A DNA stretch of 9,008 nucleotides from Mogibacterium sp. (lineage in GTDB: Bacteria > Bacillota > Clostridia > Peptostreptococcales > Anaerovoracaceae): the NCBI GenBank assembly GCA_017434685.1, contig JAFREV010000063.1, positions 1-9,008 of the forward strand, read 5' to 3'. This document shows, in pieces, positions 1 to 6,010 of the stretch. Each line of letters opens with the position of its first letter. Position 1 is the stretch's first letter. Made by a program: the position numbers and the translations under genes. Under the pieces are notes generated by a model that was given only the letters and a program-made list of their open reading frames with translations, did not search any database and was not told where the DNA came from.

Positions 1-290
1 ATTACTGCGCCTTCGACATTGTGCGGAAGGTCATCAATGGAATATGAAACCGGTTCACCTTCGAAGTCGATCTTGATTCTGGTTTCTCCGAATGTCTTCT
101 CGACTCTGACCGTCAGAGGCGTGTCCTCATCCATGCCCTGAACCATTAGGTTGTTATAAAGCGCCTCAAAGACAAGCATAGCCTCGACTTCATTTCTTCG
201 AGTGACTTTGCTTTTTTTCAGAACCATAAAGATAAAAGTCCTTATTGTTTCATAATCTCTTGCAGGTATTTGTTTCTCACTGCGTACCAT
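1..290 (-). CDS. N-terminal part of a protein with a possible HATPase-like domain (runs off left edge)
   Basis: Ninety-six codons are visible, reading right to left from an ATG at 288-290; the rest lies outside the window. A purine-rich site (GGGTAGGG) stands just before the start, 9 bases after the rarA stop, so the gene is probably the last visible member of that operon. Residues 40-52 contain the pattern FEALYNN, which resembles the N-box of GHKL/anti-sigma-type ATPases (Glu, then Asn a few residues later). It is followed by an alternating strand pattern (TVRVEK, RIKIDFEGEPV, residues 60-81) like the beta strands after that helix. A comparable cryptic domain precedes the transporter part of some clostridial dicarboxylate/cation symporters, from memory of that family, so this could be such a symporter or a small regulatory ATPase-like protein. 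No signal peptide or membrane segment is seen in the visible part. The reading frame is secure; the family call is tentative. Confidence 0.6.
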   Translation of the reverse strand, partial: MVRSEKQIPARDYETIRTFIFMVLKKSKVTRRNEVEAMLVFEALYNNLMVQGMDEDTPLTVRVEKTFGETRIKIDFEGEPVSYSIDDLPHNVEGAV

Positions 291-299
291 ATCCCTACC

Positions 300-1631
300 C
301 TATTTCTTCTTGTGCTCCTCGCGCCATTTTTTGATGGCTTCGTATCTCTCTTTGAACCTCGGCTCGAAGCCCTGGTCTCCCGGGTGGTAGTACTCGGTTC
401 CCCTGAGGCTTTCAGGCAGACATTCCATATCCGCTATCTTGTCTTCCGTATCGTGAGCGTATATGTAGCCTTTACCGTAGTCGAGTTCCTTCATGAGTTT
501 GGTCGGTGCGTTTCTGATCTGAAGAGGCACCGGCTCGGCAATGTGTTCGTTTGCGTCGCGCGCAGCCTCCATGTACGCCACATCCATCGCGTTGGATTTA
601 GGTGCGAGGGCGTTGTAGATGACGGCCTCGGTGAGGTGCACGCTGCACTCCGGCATTCCGATGAGATGGCAGGCCTGGAATGCCGCAACCGAGAGCTCGA
701 GAGCTCTCGGGTCAGCGAGGCCGACATCCTCCGCCGCAAATCTCGTTACCCTGCGCGCGATATACATCGGATCCTCTCCCGACTCCAGCATGCGAGCCAG
801 CCAGTAAACAGCTGCATCAGCATCCGAATTTCTCATCGATTTATGAAGAGCGGATATGAGGTTGTAATGCTCTTCTCCCTGTTTATCGTAGAGCAGTGAT
901 TTCCTCGATGTGCACTGCTCGAAGTCTTCTTTTGTAACATTGATGGTATCTCCGTCATGCTCGGCATTGAGAACCATCATCTCAAGCGTGGACAGAGCCG
1001 TCCTCGCATCTCCGTTTGCAAACGAAGCGAGGGCGCTAATCACGTCTTCCGGCATCTTTACATCTTGGTCGCCGAAGCCCCTCGGATCTTTGATAGCATT
1101 TTTTATAAGCTGCTCTAAATCCTCGGGAGTCAATTGCTGAAGCACGAAAACCTTGCATCTTGAAAGCAAAGCGCCGTTGACCTCAAACGAAGGATTCTCC
1201 GTAGTGGCACCTATGAGTATGATGCTGCCCTTTTCAACGAACGGCAGGAAGGCGTCCTGCTGTGCTTTATTGAATCTGTGAATCTCGTCCACGAAAACTA
1301 TAGTGCGGGCTCCGACTGCAGTCATCTTATCCGCCTGCTGCATCACGGTCTTGATGTCCTTAATGCCGGATGTTACGGCACTGAATGTTATGAACTGTGC
1401 GTCGGTCCGGGCCGCGATGATCTGAGCCAGAGTGGTCTTTCCCACTCCCGGCGGCCCCCAGAATATCATCGAGCTTATACTGTCGCGCTCAATGAGATTC
1501 CGCAGCACCTTCCCCTCGCCAACGAGGTGCTGCTGACCGACGAACTCATCAAGAGTCCTCGGCCTCATCCTCGCCGCCAGCGGCTGGTTCTGATTCCTAT
1601 TCTCACTCTCAAACAGATTTATTTGTTCCAT
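300..1631 (-). CDS. rarA: Replication-associated recombination protein A (RarA/MgsA), AAA+ ATPase
   Basis: A cytoplasmic AAA+ ATPase of the RarA/MgsA/WRNIP1 family, which acts at stalled replication forks and resembles clamp-loader ATPases and RuvB. The 443 residues match the usual family length. The N-terminal signature PLAARMRPRTLDEFVGQQHL is at 17-36, Walker A GPPGVGKT at 59-66, and Walker B VFVDEIHRF at 112-120. The sensor 1 motif GATTENPSF is at 141-149, an arginine finger in LLSRC near Arg158, and the sensor 2 region GDAR at 207-210. The C-terminal MgsA-type tetramerisation region begins near 248 (YDKQGEEHYNLISALHKS) and contains the family motif RRVTRFAAEDVGLADP at 293-308. An in-frame TAG two codons upstream rules out a longer start. 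The only Shine-Dalgarno-like bases (AGGA) sit one base before the ATG, unusually close, so expression may depend on coupling to the acetyltransferase gene 15 bases upstream. All key catalytic residues are present. Confidence 0.96.
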   Translation of the reverse strand: MEQINLFESENRNQNQPLAARMRPRTLDEFVGQQHLVGEGKVLRNLIERDSISSMIFWGPPGVGKTTLAQIIAARTDAQFITFSAVTSGIKDIKTVMQQADKMTAVGARTIVFVDEIHRFNKAQQDAFLPFVEKGSIILIGATTENPSFEVNGALLSRCKVFVLQQLTPEDLEQLIKNAIKDPRGFGDQDVKMPEDVISALASFANGDARTALSTLEMMVLNAEHDGDTINVTKEDFEQCTSRKSLLYDKQGEEHYNLISALHKSMRNSDADAAVYWLARMLESGEDPMYIARRVTRFAAEDVGLADPRALELSVAAFQACHLIGMPECSVHLTEAVIYNALAPKSNAMDVAYMEAARDANEHIAEPVPLQIRNAPTKLMKELDYGKGYIYAHDTEDKIADMECLPESLRGTEYYHPGDQGFEPRFKERYEAIKKWREEHKKK

Positions 1632-1646
1632 ATCCTATATTGTAAT

Positions 1647-2168
1647 TTAGAGTTTCTTCTCGAGCAATACGAGATTTATGTCTTTGAGTCCGTTGAATAC
1701 AGTCGGGACTATTCCCGATTCAATATATCCGAGTTTCTTATACATGGTCCTCGCAGCCGTATTGGTTTCATTCGTATCTATCCTGAGAACCTCGCAGCCC
1801 CATTCTTTGGCCAGCTGCTCGTAGTATCCGACAAAGCCCGGGCCTATGCCTCTTCCCTTTGCACCCGGATCCACAGCCAGCGTATGAAGTACTGCGACTT
1901 CATCATCCGGCACCTTGTACTTCCAGTCGCAATCCGCATACACATCTACCTGCTCCTGATTTATGATGCCGGTCGCTACGACTTTGCCCTCCGTTTCGGC
2001 TACGTACATATCTCCTCTTGCAACTGAGTCCTCTGCGACTTTTTGAGTAGGATATATTCCTCTCTTCCAGCCTACGGTCGTATTACCGGCCTCTTCCTCA
2101 ACATGAGTACGGTCATATATTTCCACTATTACAGGTATGTCCCCTGCATCTGCTTTTCTGAATTTCAT
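1647..2168 (-). CDS. GNAT family N-acetyltransferase
   Basis: A 173-residue cytoplasmic acetyl-CoA-dependent acetyltransferase of the GNAT superfamily; the substrate cannot be told. The N-terminal strand is MKFRKADAGDIPVIVEIY (1-18), typical of GNAT openings. Motif A is at 91-111: VAVLHTLAVDPGAKGRGIG, with the acetyl-CoA pyrophosphate loop GRGIG at 105-109. Motif B is at 135-148, TNTAARTMYKKLGY, the usual xNxxAxxxYxKLGF element. The frame stays open further upstream, but those codons overlap the preceding gene. The ATG at 2166-2168 begins the conserved domain, lies 5 bases past the neighbour's stop, and has a GGAG element upstream within the neighbour's last codons. It is the second gene of a tight operon, with RarA following. 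The RimI group of ribosomal-protein acetyltransferases shares this fold, but nothing here identifies it as RimI. Confidence 0.9.
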   Translation of the reverse strand: MKFRKADAGDIPVIVEIYDRTHVEEEAGNTTVGWKRGIYPTQKVAEDSVARGDMYVAETEGKVVATGIINQEQVDVYADCDWKYKVPDDEVAVLHTLAVDPGAKGRGIGPGFVGYYEQLAKEWGCEVLRIDTNETNTAARTMYKKLGYIESGIVPTVFNGLKDINLVLLEKKL

Positions 2169-2173
2169 ATTTG

Positions 2174-2950
2174 CTAGTTCTCCAGTTTCTTCATCCTGTC
2201 CTTTGTATATTGCTCCACCTGTTTCCATAGGCTGTGAAGTTGTTTCTTGTGTCCGCAGAGTTTCTCCGTGCAGTTGCTGCATTTAAGATATGCGTTCGTG
2301 TTTTCGGAGAATCTCTCAGGGTGTCTGTAGAAAGTGATCTCCCACTTTACGAGCAGCGCTACCGAGAGCAAGAGCAAACTCCATGTGTATGTCTTCTGTA
2401 CGAAGAAAAGCGGCGTAAACATCATCGCGTAGTCCCAATTGTATATCCTGCATGCCGCGCAGCATTTGTTCTTGAGAAACCACGACTGGAACGGGCAGAA
2501 GAACAGTATGCAAATCATGTCGCATACCGAGTACGCACTGCATAGGAGTATCATGATACCATCGTCGAATATCCCCGCCATGCGAAGCGCACCGAATATT
2601 CCGTTGAACACTATCCATACCAGAGCGACCAGAAAAGTCGCGTTGTTGTCCGGTATTTCAATATCCGTGTTGCCCGTCTTGATGTAGTTGCTCGCAAACT
2701 GTTTTTGGCAACCCGGGCTCTCGAATCTCGATGGGAAAAACCTCGCAATCATCTCGAGTACAAACACCGCCCAGGTGACGTAGATAATCGCCGGTATTTT
2801 CTCGATGCCGATAATGAGCGGGGTTCCGTTTATAAATCTGTATCTTATATATCCTATCAGGAGCAACACGAAAAGAACTGACCTGTATGTCAGCCTGATG
2901 AAGTGCCAAACTCCGACATATGTGAGTTTTATCCCTTTCTTACCCTTCAT
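2174..2950 (-). CDS. Uncharacterised cysteine-rich multi-pass membrane protein
   Basis: I do not recognise a named function. The 258-residue product has about five hydrophobic segments, near 24-42, 53-71, 104-122, 132-152 and 172-205, the last possibly two helices. It contains eleven cysteines. Eight fall at 81, 137, 143, 147, 152, 163, 164 and 167, the last three as KNKCCAACRIYNWD (161-173), and three in a soluble tail, KCSNCTEKLCGHKK (223-236). The tail spacing (C-x2-C-x4-C-x-H) could bind a metal ion, but this is not a textbook zinc-finger or iron-sulphur pattern. The frame stays open 24 codons further upstream, but the ATG at 2948-2950 has an AGGAG site 10 bases before it while the upstream ATG has none. 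It is first in the operon with the acetyltransferase and rarA, and divergent from a LytTR two-component pair. The gene looks intact, with codon use like its neighbours. Confidence 0.8.
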   Translation of the reverse strand: MKGKKGIKLTYVGVWHFIRLTYRSVLFVLLLIGYIRYRFINGTPLIIGIEKIPAIIYVTWAVFVLEMIARFFPSRFESPGCQKQFASNYIKTGNTDIEIPDNNATFLVALVWIVFNGIFGALRMAGIFDDGIMILLCSAYSVCDMICILFFCPFQSWFLKNKCCAACRIYNWDYAMMFTPLFFVQKTYTWSLLLLSVALLVKWEITFYRHPERFSENTNAYLKCSNCTEKLCGHKKQLHSLWKQVEQYTKDRMKKLEN

Positions 2951-2960
2951 CGTTTTATCG

Positions 2961-2965
2961 CTCCT
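2961..2965 (-). promoter_or_regulatory. Ribosome-binding site that fixes the start of the cysteine-rich membrane protein
   Basis: On the minus strand this reads AGGAG, 10 bases before the ATG at 2950. No similar site precedes the in-frame ATG at 3022, which also lies upstream of the best promoter candidate, so the shorter start is preferred. Confidence 0.65.
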
Positions 2966-2989
2966 GTAAATATGTATGATGCTCCGATA

Positions 2990-2998
2990 ATTATACCA
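2990..2998 (-). promoter_or_regulatory. Extended -10 promoter candidate for the membrane protein/GNAT/rarA operon
   Basis: The minus strand reads TGGTATAAT, a perfect extended -10 element (TG-n-TATAAT). No good -35 hexamer lies at 16-18 bases, which extended -10 promoters can tolerate. Transcription would begin near 2983, giving a leader of roughly 30 bases before the ATG at 2950. The -35 zone is occupied by the inverted repeat at 3000-3020. Confidence 0.5.
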
Positions 2999-2999
2999 C

Positions 3000-3020
3000 G
3001 CGTTGTAAAATCCAAAACGC
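3000..3020. repeat. Imperfect inverted repeat between divergent promoters, candidate operator
   Basis: GCGTTGT (3000-3006) and AAAACGC (3014-3020) form 7-base arms with 6 of 7 positions complementary, separated by 7 bases. The dyad lies immediately upstream of the extended -10 element of the minus-strand operon and about 30 bases upstream of the plus-strand TATAAT. A protein bound here could affect both transcripts. LytTR regulators usually bind direct repeats rather than inverted ones, so the adjacent response regulator is not the obvious ligand. A chance origin cannot be excluded. Confidence 0.35.
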
Positions 3021-3049
3021 ATGAAAGTGGATTATTTTTCAAAAATCGC

Positions 3050-3055
3050 TATAAT
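3050..3055 (+). promoter_or_regulatory. -10 element (TATAAT) upstream of the LytTR response regulator
   Basis: This is a perfect TATAAT hexamer. The best -35 candidate at acceptable spacing is TGGATT (3028-3033, 16-base spacer), which matches consensus at only three positions. Transcription would start near 3062, just before the GAGGAG ribosome-binding site. The weak -35 fits a promoter that needs an activator, for example autoregulation by the encoded regulator, but that is inference. Confidence 0.4.
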
Positions 3056-3068
3056 TTGAATAGCAGAT

Positions 3069-3074
3069 GAGGAG
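3069..3074 (+). promoter_or_regulatory. Ribosome-binding site deciding the response-regulator start
   Basis: GAGGAG ends directly before an in-frame TTG at 3075 and 6 bases before the ATG at 3081. Only the ATG has workable spacing, so it is the start used here. Confidence 0.7.
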
Positions 3075-3080
3075 TTGAAA

Positions 3081-3815
3081 ATGAAAGTACGAATCGCTCT
3101 TGTAGATGATTTAAAACAGGATAGAGAGCATCTCGAAAGCTGCATCAATGATTTCTTTGAGACGAGGTCTTCGGATGCTTTTTCACTAGAAACATTTGTG
3201 TCGGCGGAGGCTTTCCTGCCGACTTTTTCGAAGGGCAAATATGACTTGGTATTCCTCGACATCTGTATGGATGAGATGAACGGCATAGAGCTTGCAAAAG
3301 AGCTCCGCGTGCTTGATACGCAGCTCATGATAGTCTTCCAGACAACAGCCAGGGAGTATGCATTCGATGCATTCCCTATTCATCCGTTTGACTATCTGAT
3401 CAAACCATGCAGGCAGGATGAGATGAACGCGGTATTGGATGAAGCCATGAGGGTTCTGAGCGCAGGAGACCCCGTGATAAGAGTTCTTGCGGCACGCACC
3501 GAGTACGACGTCCCGCTTCGCTCCGTGATAGCCGCATCATCAAGCGGACACAACACGGAACTTGCACTTACTAATAATCAGCGGATAATCGCAACTGAAT
3601 CATTCAAGAATATTTCCACGAAGTTACAGGAAGATAAAAGATTCCTGCTCATAAACCGCGGCATCATGGTCAACATGGATCAGGTGCTGTCGCCAAAAGA
3701 CGGCGCGATGCACATGAAAGACGGATCATCTTATCCGATTAAAGTCAACGGAAGAGCAACGATTCTGTCTGAATTTTCGCAATACATGATTTCCAAAGTT
3801 GACAACAGGAGGTAG
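3081..3815 (+). CDS. LytTR-family response regulator (AgrA/ComE/VirR type)
   Basis: A cytoplasmic two-component response regulator of 244 residues, the usual length for this family. The receiver domain spans about 3-125. Its acidic pocket is Asp9-Asp10, the phosphoacceptor Asp60 is in LVFLDICM, the switch Thr88/Thr89 is in FQTTAREY, and the conserved Lys108 is in DYLIKP. The C-terminal LytTR DNA-binding domain spans about 133-240, with the strand signature FLLINRGIMVNMDQVLS at 188-204 and the KVNGRA turn near 221-226. LytTR proteins bind DNA through a beta-rich fold, often as dimers on direct repeats, and control virulence factors, bacteriocins or competence genes. The adjoining AgrC-like kinase is the expected partner; its start lies 2 bases after this stop. 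Transcription is divergent from the membrane-protein operon. The regulon is unknown, and no clear pair of LytTR direct repeats is seen nearby. Confidence 0.95.
   Translation: MKVRIALVDDLKQDREHLESCINDFFETRSSDAFSLETFVSAEAFLPTFSKGKYDLVFLDICMDEMNGIELAKELRVLDTQLMIVFQTTAREYAFDAFPIHPFDYLIKPCRQDEMNAVLDEAMRVLSAGDPVIRVLAARTEYDVPLRSVIAASSSGHNTELALTNNQRIIATESFKNISTKLQEDKRFLLINRGIMVNMDQVLSPKDGAMHMKDGSSYPIKVNGRATILSEFSQYMISKVDNRR
3807..3812 (+). promoter_or_regulatory. Ribosome-binding site of the kinase gene, inside the end of the regulator gene
   Basis: AGGAGG lies directly before the regulator's TAG stop and 5 bases before the kinase GTG start at 3818. This strong site supports the GTG and suggests coupled translation of the pair. 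Confidence 0.75.
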
Positions 3816-3817
3816 CC

Positions 3818-5146
3818 GTGGACAAGACTCTATTTGCAGGCTATTTATCAATATTGCTGCTGACGATCCCTGCTCTGGCCTATTCTCTTGCGCCTCTTCG
3901 GGATCATCTTAGGTTTGGGTATAAGCGCACGGCCGTGATATGCGGTGTTTCGCTCCTTTTAATTATTCCGGGAGTTTCGTTCATCGCTTATTACACATCG
4001 ATGTCCTTTAAGTGGGCGCTTATCCTGGCGCTTGCAGCGGTGTTTTTAGTGCATATACATGTGACTACCGGTAAACCCATCATGCGTTTTTATTGCTTTT
4101 TCAATTCCACGATGGTCATCGGCAACGCCATGCTGTACGGCATTATACTCGCAGCTCCGCTCGAGACAGAAGATTCTCTGCTCACGCTGAGACCTGTCAC
4201 CTGTTTAGTTTGCCTGGCGGTCGCTGTAGTTTTGGGAGTTCTTTACTACAAATCTCTCAACGAACACCTCCCGTATCTGCTGAACTCAGAGCCTCTGAAT
4301 CTTGACTTCAAACTCGCACTTTCAATCACGGTATTTATCACATTGCTGTTTTTCTGGGTCATGCCTAAACATGCCGGAGTTGTTATGACGGGTCGCGTGA
4401 GAGCGACAATTCTCGCGTTCTTGCTTCTCGCTCCGGGCGCCTTTGTTTTGATGTATCACTCCATGTGGAGGGTTGCAGTCAACCTGACTGAGAATTCAAA
4501 TCTGCGAGAGTCCAACGAGCTCATGTTCATGGAGCAAAAACGCTACGAGGAGCTCCGTTCGTATATGGATGAAACCAGAACTCTTCGCCACGATTTCAGG
4601 CAGCATCTGCTCGTAATCGATGATTATGCCAAGAACGGAGAGAATGAAAAGTTATCCGAATACATCAGCCAATTCACCAAGACCCTCACCGATCACAGAT
4701 CCGTAATTGCGGCCAACCCGGCTCTCGATGCGGTTGCCTCGCACTACGATTCACTCGCCAATTCCAAGGAGTGCTATGTCAAATGGCTGATTGAACTTCC
4801 TCGCACACTTCCCGTGGCCGAAGCAGACTTCATAACCGTATTCGGTAACCTCGTGGAGAATGCTATTCTTGCCGTTGAAAAGCTCCCTCAGGACAAGCGT
4901 GTCGTCCAAGTCAATGCAAAAATGCTTTCGGATGAGATGCTCGGTCTCACCGTTAAAAATCCATACGAGGGAACTATTAAACTTAATAAAAAAGGCCTGC
5001 CTCGCTCAGGCAAAGCAGGTCATGGCATCGGTCTTTCATCCGTTCAGGCTGTGGTCGACAGGTACAGCGGCAGTTTGGAAATAAACACAGAAGATAATAT
5101 GTTCACCGCAGGCGTGCTGATGTACACAAGCGGCCAGTCCGAATAA
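3818..5146 (+). CDS. AgrC/ComD-like sensor histidine kinase with GHKL ATPase domain
   Basis: A membrane sensor kinase of 442 residues, partner of the preceding LytTR regulator. The N-terminal half (about 5-215) holds six or seven hydrophobic segments, as in the peptide-sensing HPK10 kinases. A predicted helical linker follows (about 222-252), then the phosphoacceptor His258 in TLRHDFRQHLLVIDDYA. The ATPase domain has N-box NLVENAI (344-350; Asn344 and Asn348) and G-box GHGIGLSSV (401-409). The lack of a classical HisKA domain and the RHD-type H-box are normal for HPK10. The start is GTG with an AGGAGG site. By family the ligand would be a secreted, often cyclic, peptide, but no AgrB protease or AgrD-like precursor gene is visible in the window, so the signal may be encoded elsewhere or come from other cells. 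The gene converges on the E2-like gene with 6 bases between stops. Confidence 0.93.
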   Translation: MDKTLFAGYLSILLLTIPALAYSLAPLRDHLRFGYKRTAVICGVSLLLIIPGVSFIAYYTSMSFKWALILALAAVFLVHIHVTTGKPIMRFYCFFNSTMVIGNAMLYGIILAAPLETEDSLLTLRPVTCLVCLAVAVVLGVLYYKSLNEHLPYLLNSEPLNLDFKLALSITVFITLLFFWVMPKHAGVVMTGRVRATILAFLLLAPGAFVLMYHSMWRVAVNLTENSNLRESNELMFMEQKRYEELRSYMDETRTLRHDFRQHLLVIDDYAKNGENEKLSEYISQFTKTLTDHRSVIAANPALDAVASHYDSLANSKECYVKWLIELPRTLPVAEADFITVFGNLVENAILAVEKLPQDKRVVQVNAKMLSDEMLGLTVKNPYEGTIKLNKKGLPRSGKAGHGIGLSSVQAVVDRYSGSLEINTEDNMFTAGVLMYTSGQSE

Positions 5147-5152
5147 CTCTCT

Positions 5153-6010
5153 TTACAATTCCACGGGAACTTTTTCTGAAATAGGCTCTTCCATCGCTTT
5201 CGGATTTTCGAGAAGGTACTTCATAATGCGAAGCGACTTGGCGAAGTAGAATCCGTCAGCCAATCTCTCATCCACGGTAAATGTACAGTTTAATACATCT
5301 CTCTCCTGCCAGCTCCCGTCTTCCATGTATTTCATCTCTTTATGCATCTTGCCAATCGTAATCATCAAGGAGCAGGTTCCGTAGTTGCTGAGATGGTGGT
5401 AGCAGGAGTCAGACCCTATCGAGCCGAGATTGGATACCAATACGCTTGAATAATTCGGATCTCCGGCAGTCAGCCCCTTAGGCATAACGCCATGGTACTC
5501 GAGCCTCCTCAGAGTCGCAAAGAACACTTCAAGGAAAGGCCTCGGCAAACTCCCGACAAACTCCATTAGTTTGTCCAGATCGTTGGTCTTTTCTTCGCGG
5601 ACCTTTTTTACATCCCCGAGTATGAGTTTGGATATTGAATCGATGTTCATATCCGGTTTGACCTTCATGAACATGAGAGTCTCCTCGCCGTCGTCTGCAA
5701 ATTTCTGTTTTACGACAAACGAAAATGTAATGTCCGGTCTTTCATAAAAAAACCTTCCGGAAATGAACCAGTTGAGTCGAGGTCTGTGATACACGGTTTT
5801 GGCGATAGCGGTAATCATGGAGTGATAGAGCTTGATATGTACTCCTTCCTCCTCGTTTCTCTCCGCCATATATTTGACCAATTCCGTAACATCGAACTGT
5901 TCGGTCAGCGACACCTCTGCCTCTGTCCTCTTCGGCATTATGTACGGCAGTATCTTGTGGTAGCCGTCCAGATCCTTAATTCTTATTCCGTCTCTTCTTT
6001 TATTCTTCAT
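5153..6010 (-). CDS. Stand-alone E2/CAT-superfamily acyltransferase-like protein
   Basis: The 285-residue protein resembles the catalytic domain of 2-oxoacid dehydrogenase E2 subunits and chloramphenicol acetyltransferases, but has no lipoyl or subunit-binding domain. Family-like elements are the early region ILPYIMPKRTEAEVSLTEQF (20-39), LYHSMITAIAKTVYHRPRLNWFI (61-83, the helix and strand at the substrate channel), VLVSNLGSIG (190-199, like the E2 NLG motif), and the C-terminal VDERLADGFYFAKSL (246-260). In active E2 and CAT enzymes this last motif is HxxxDG; here Glu248 stands at the usual histidine position while Asp252-Gly253 are kept. It may therefore be non-catalytic or use different chemistry. 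Clostridial genomes carry similar stand-alone proteins, from memory. The AAGGAT site supports the ATG at 6008-6010; the start overlaps the end of the phosphodiesterase gene by 11 bases, implying coupled translation. The substrate is unknown. Confidence 0.8.
   Translation of the reverse strand: MKNKRRDGIRIKDLDGYHKILPYIMPKRTEAEVSLTEQFDVTELVKYMAERNEEEGVHIKLYHSMITAIAKTVYHRPRLNWFISGRFFYERPDITFSFVVKQKFADDGEETLMFMKVKPDMNIDSISKLILGDVKKVREEKTNDLDKLMEFVGSLPRPFLEVFFATLRRLEYHGVMPKGLTAGDPNYSSVLVSNLGSIGSDSCYHHLSNYGTCSLMITIGKMHKEMKYMEDGSWQERDVLNCTFTVDERLADGFYFAKSLRIMKYLLENPKAMEEPISEKVPVEL
5159..5175 (+). terminator. Weak hairpin plus T-run after the kinase gene (possible terminator)
   Basis: TTCC (5159-5162) can pair with GGAA (5166-5169) over a three-base loop, followed by one C and five T. 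A four-base stem is weak for an intrinsic terminator. It is listed because it is the only hairpin with a T-run right after the kinase stop, and it lies inside the 3' end of the convergent gene. Confidence 0.2.

Noticed and set aside
270..899. A 209-codon open frame on the plus strand with a hydrophobic start
   Set aside because: It is antisense to the conserved C-terminal part of rarA. The hydrophobic start comes from the complement of Lys/Glu-rich codons.
1278..2027. A 249-codon open frame on the plus strand
   Set aside because: It is antisense to rarA and the GNAT gene, which carry clear motifs; there is no ribosome-binding site or domain signal.
2951..3080. LytTR-type direct repeats in the divergent intergenic region
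   Set aside because: I looked for paired GTT-containing 9-mers about two helical turns apart and found only isolated partial matches, so no binding site is called.
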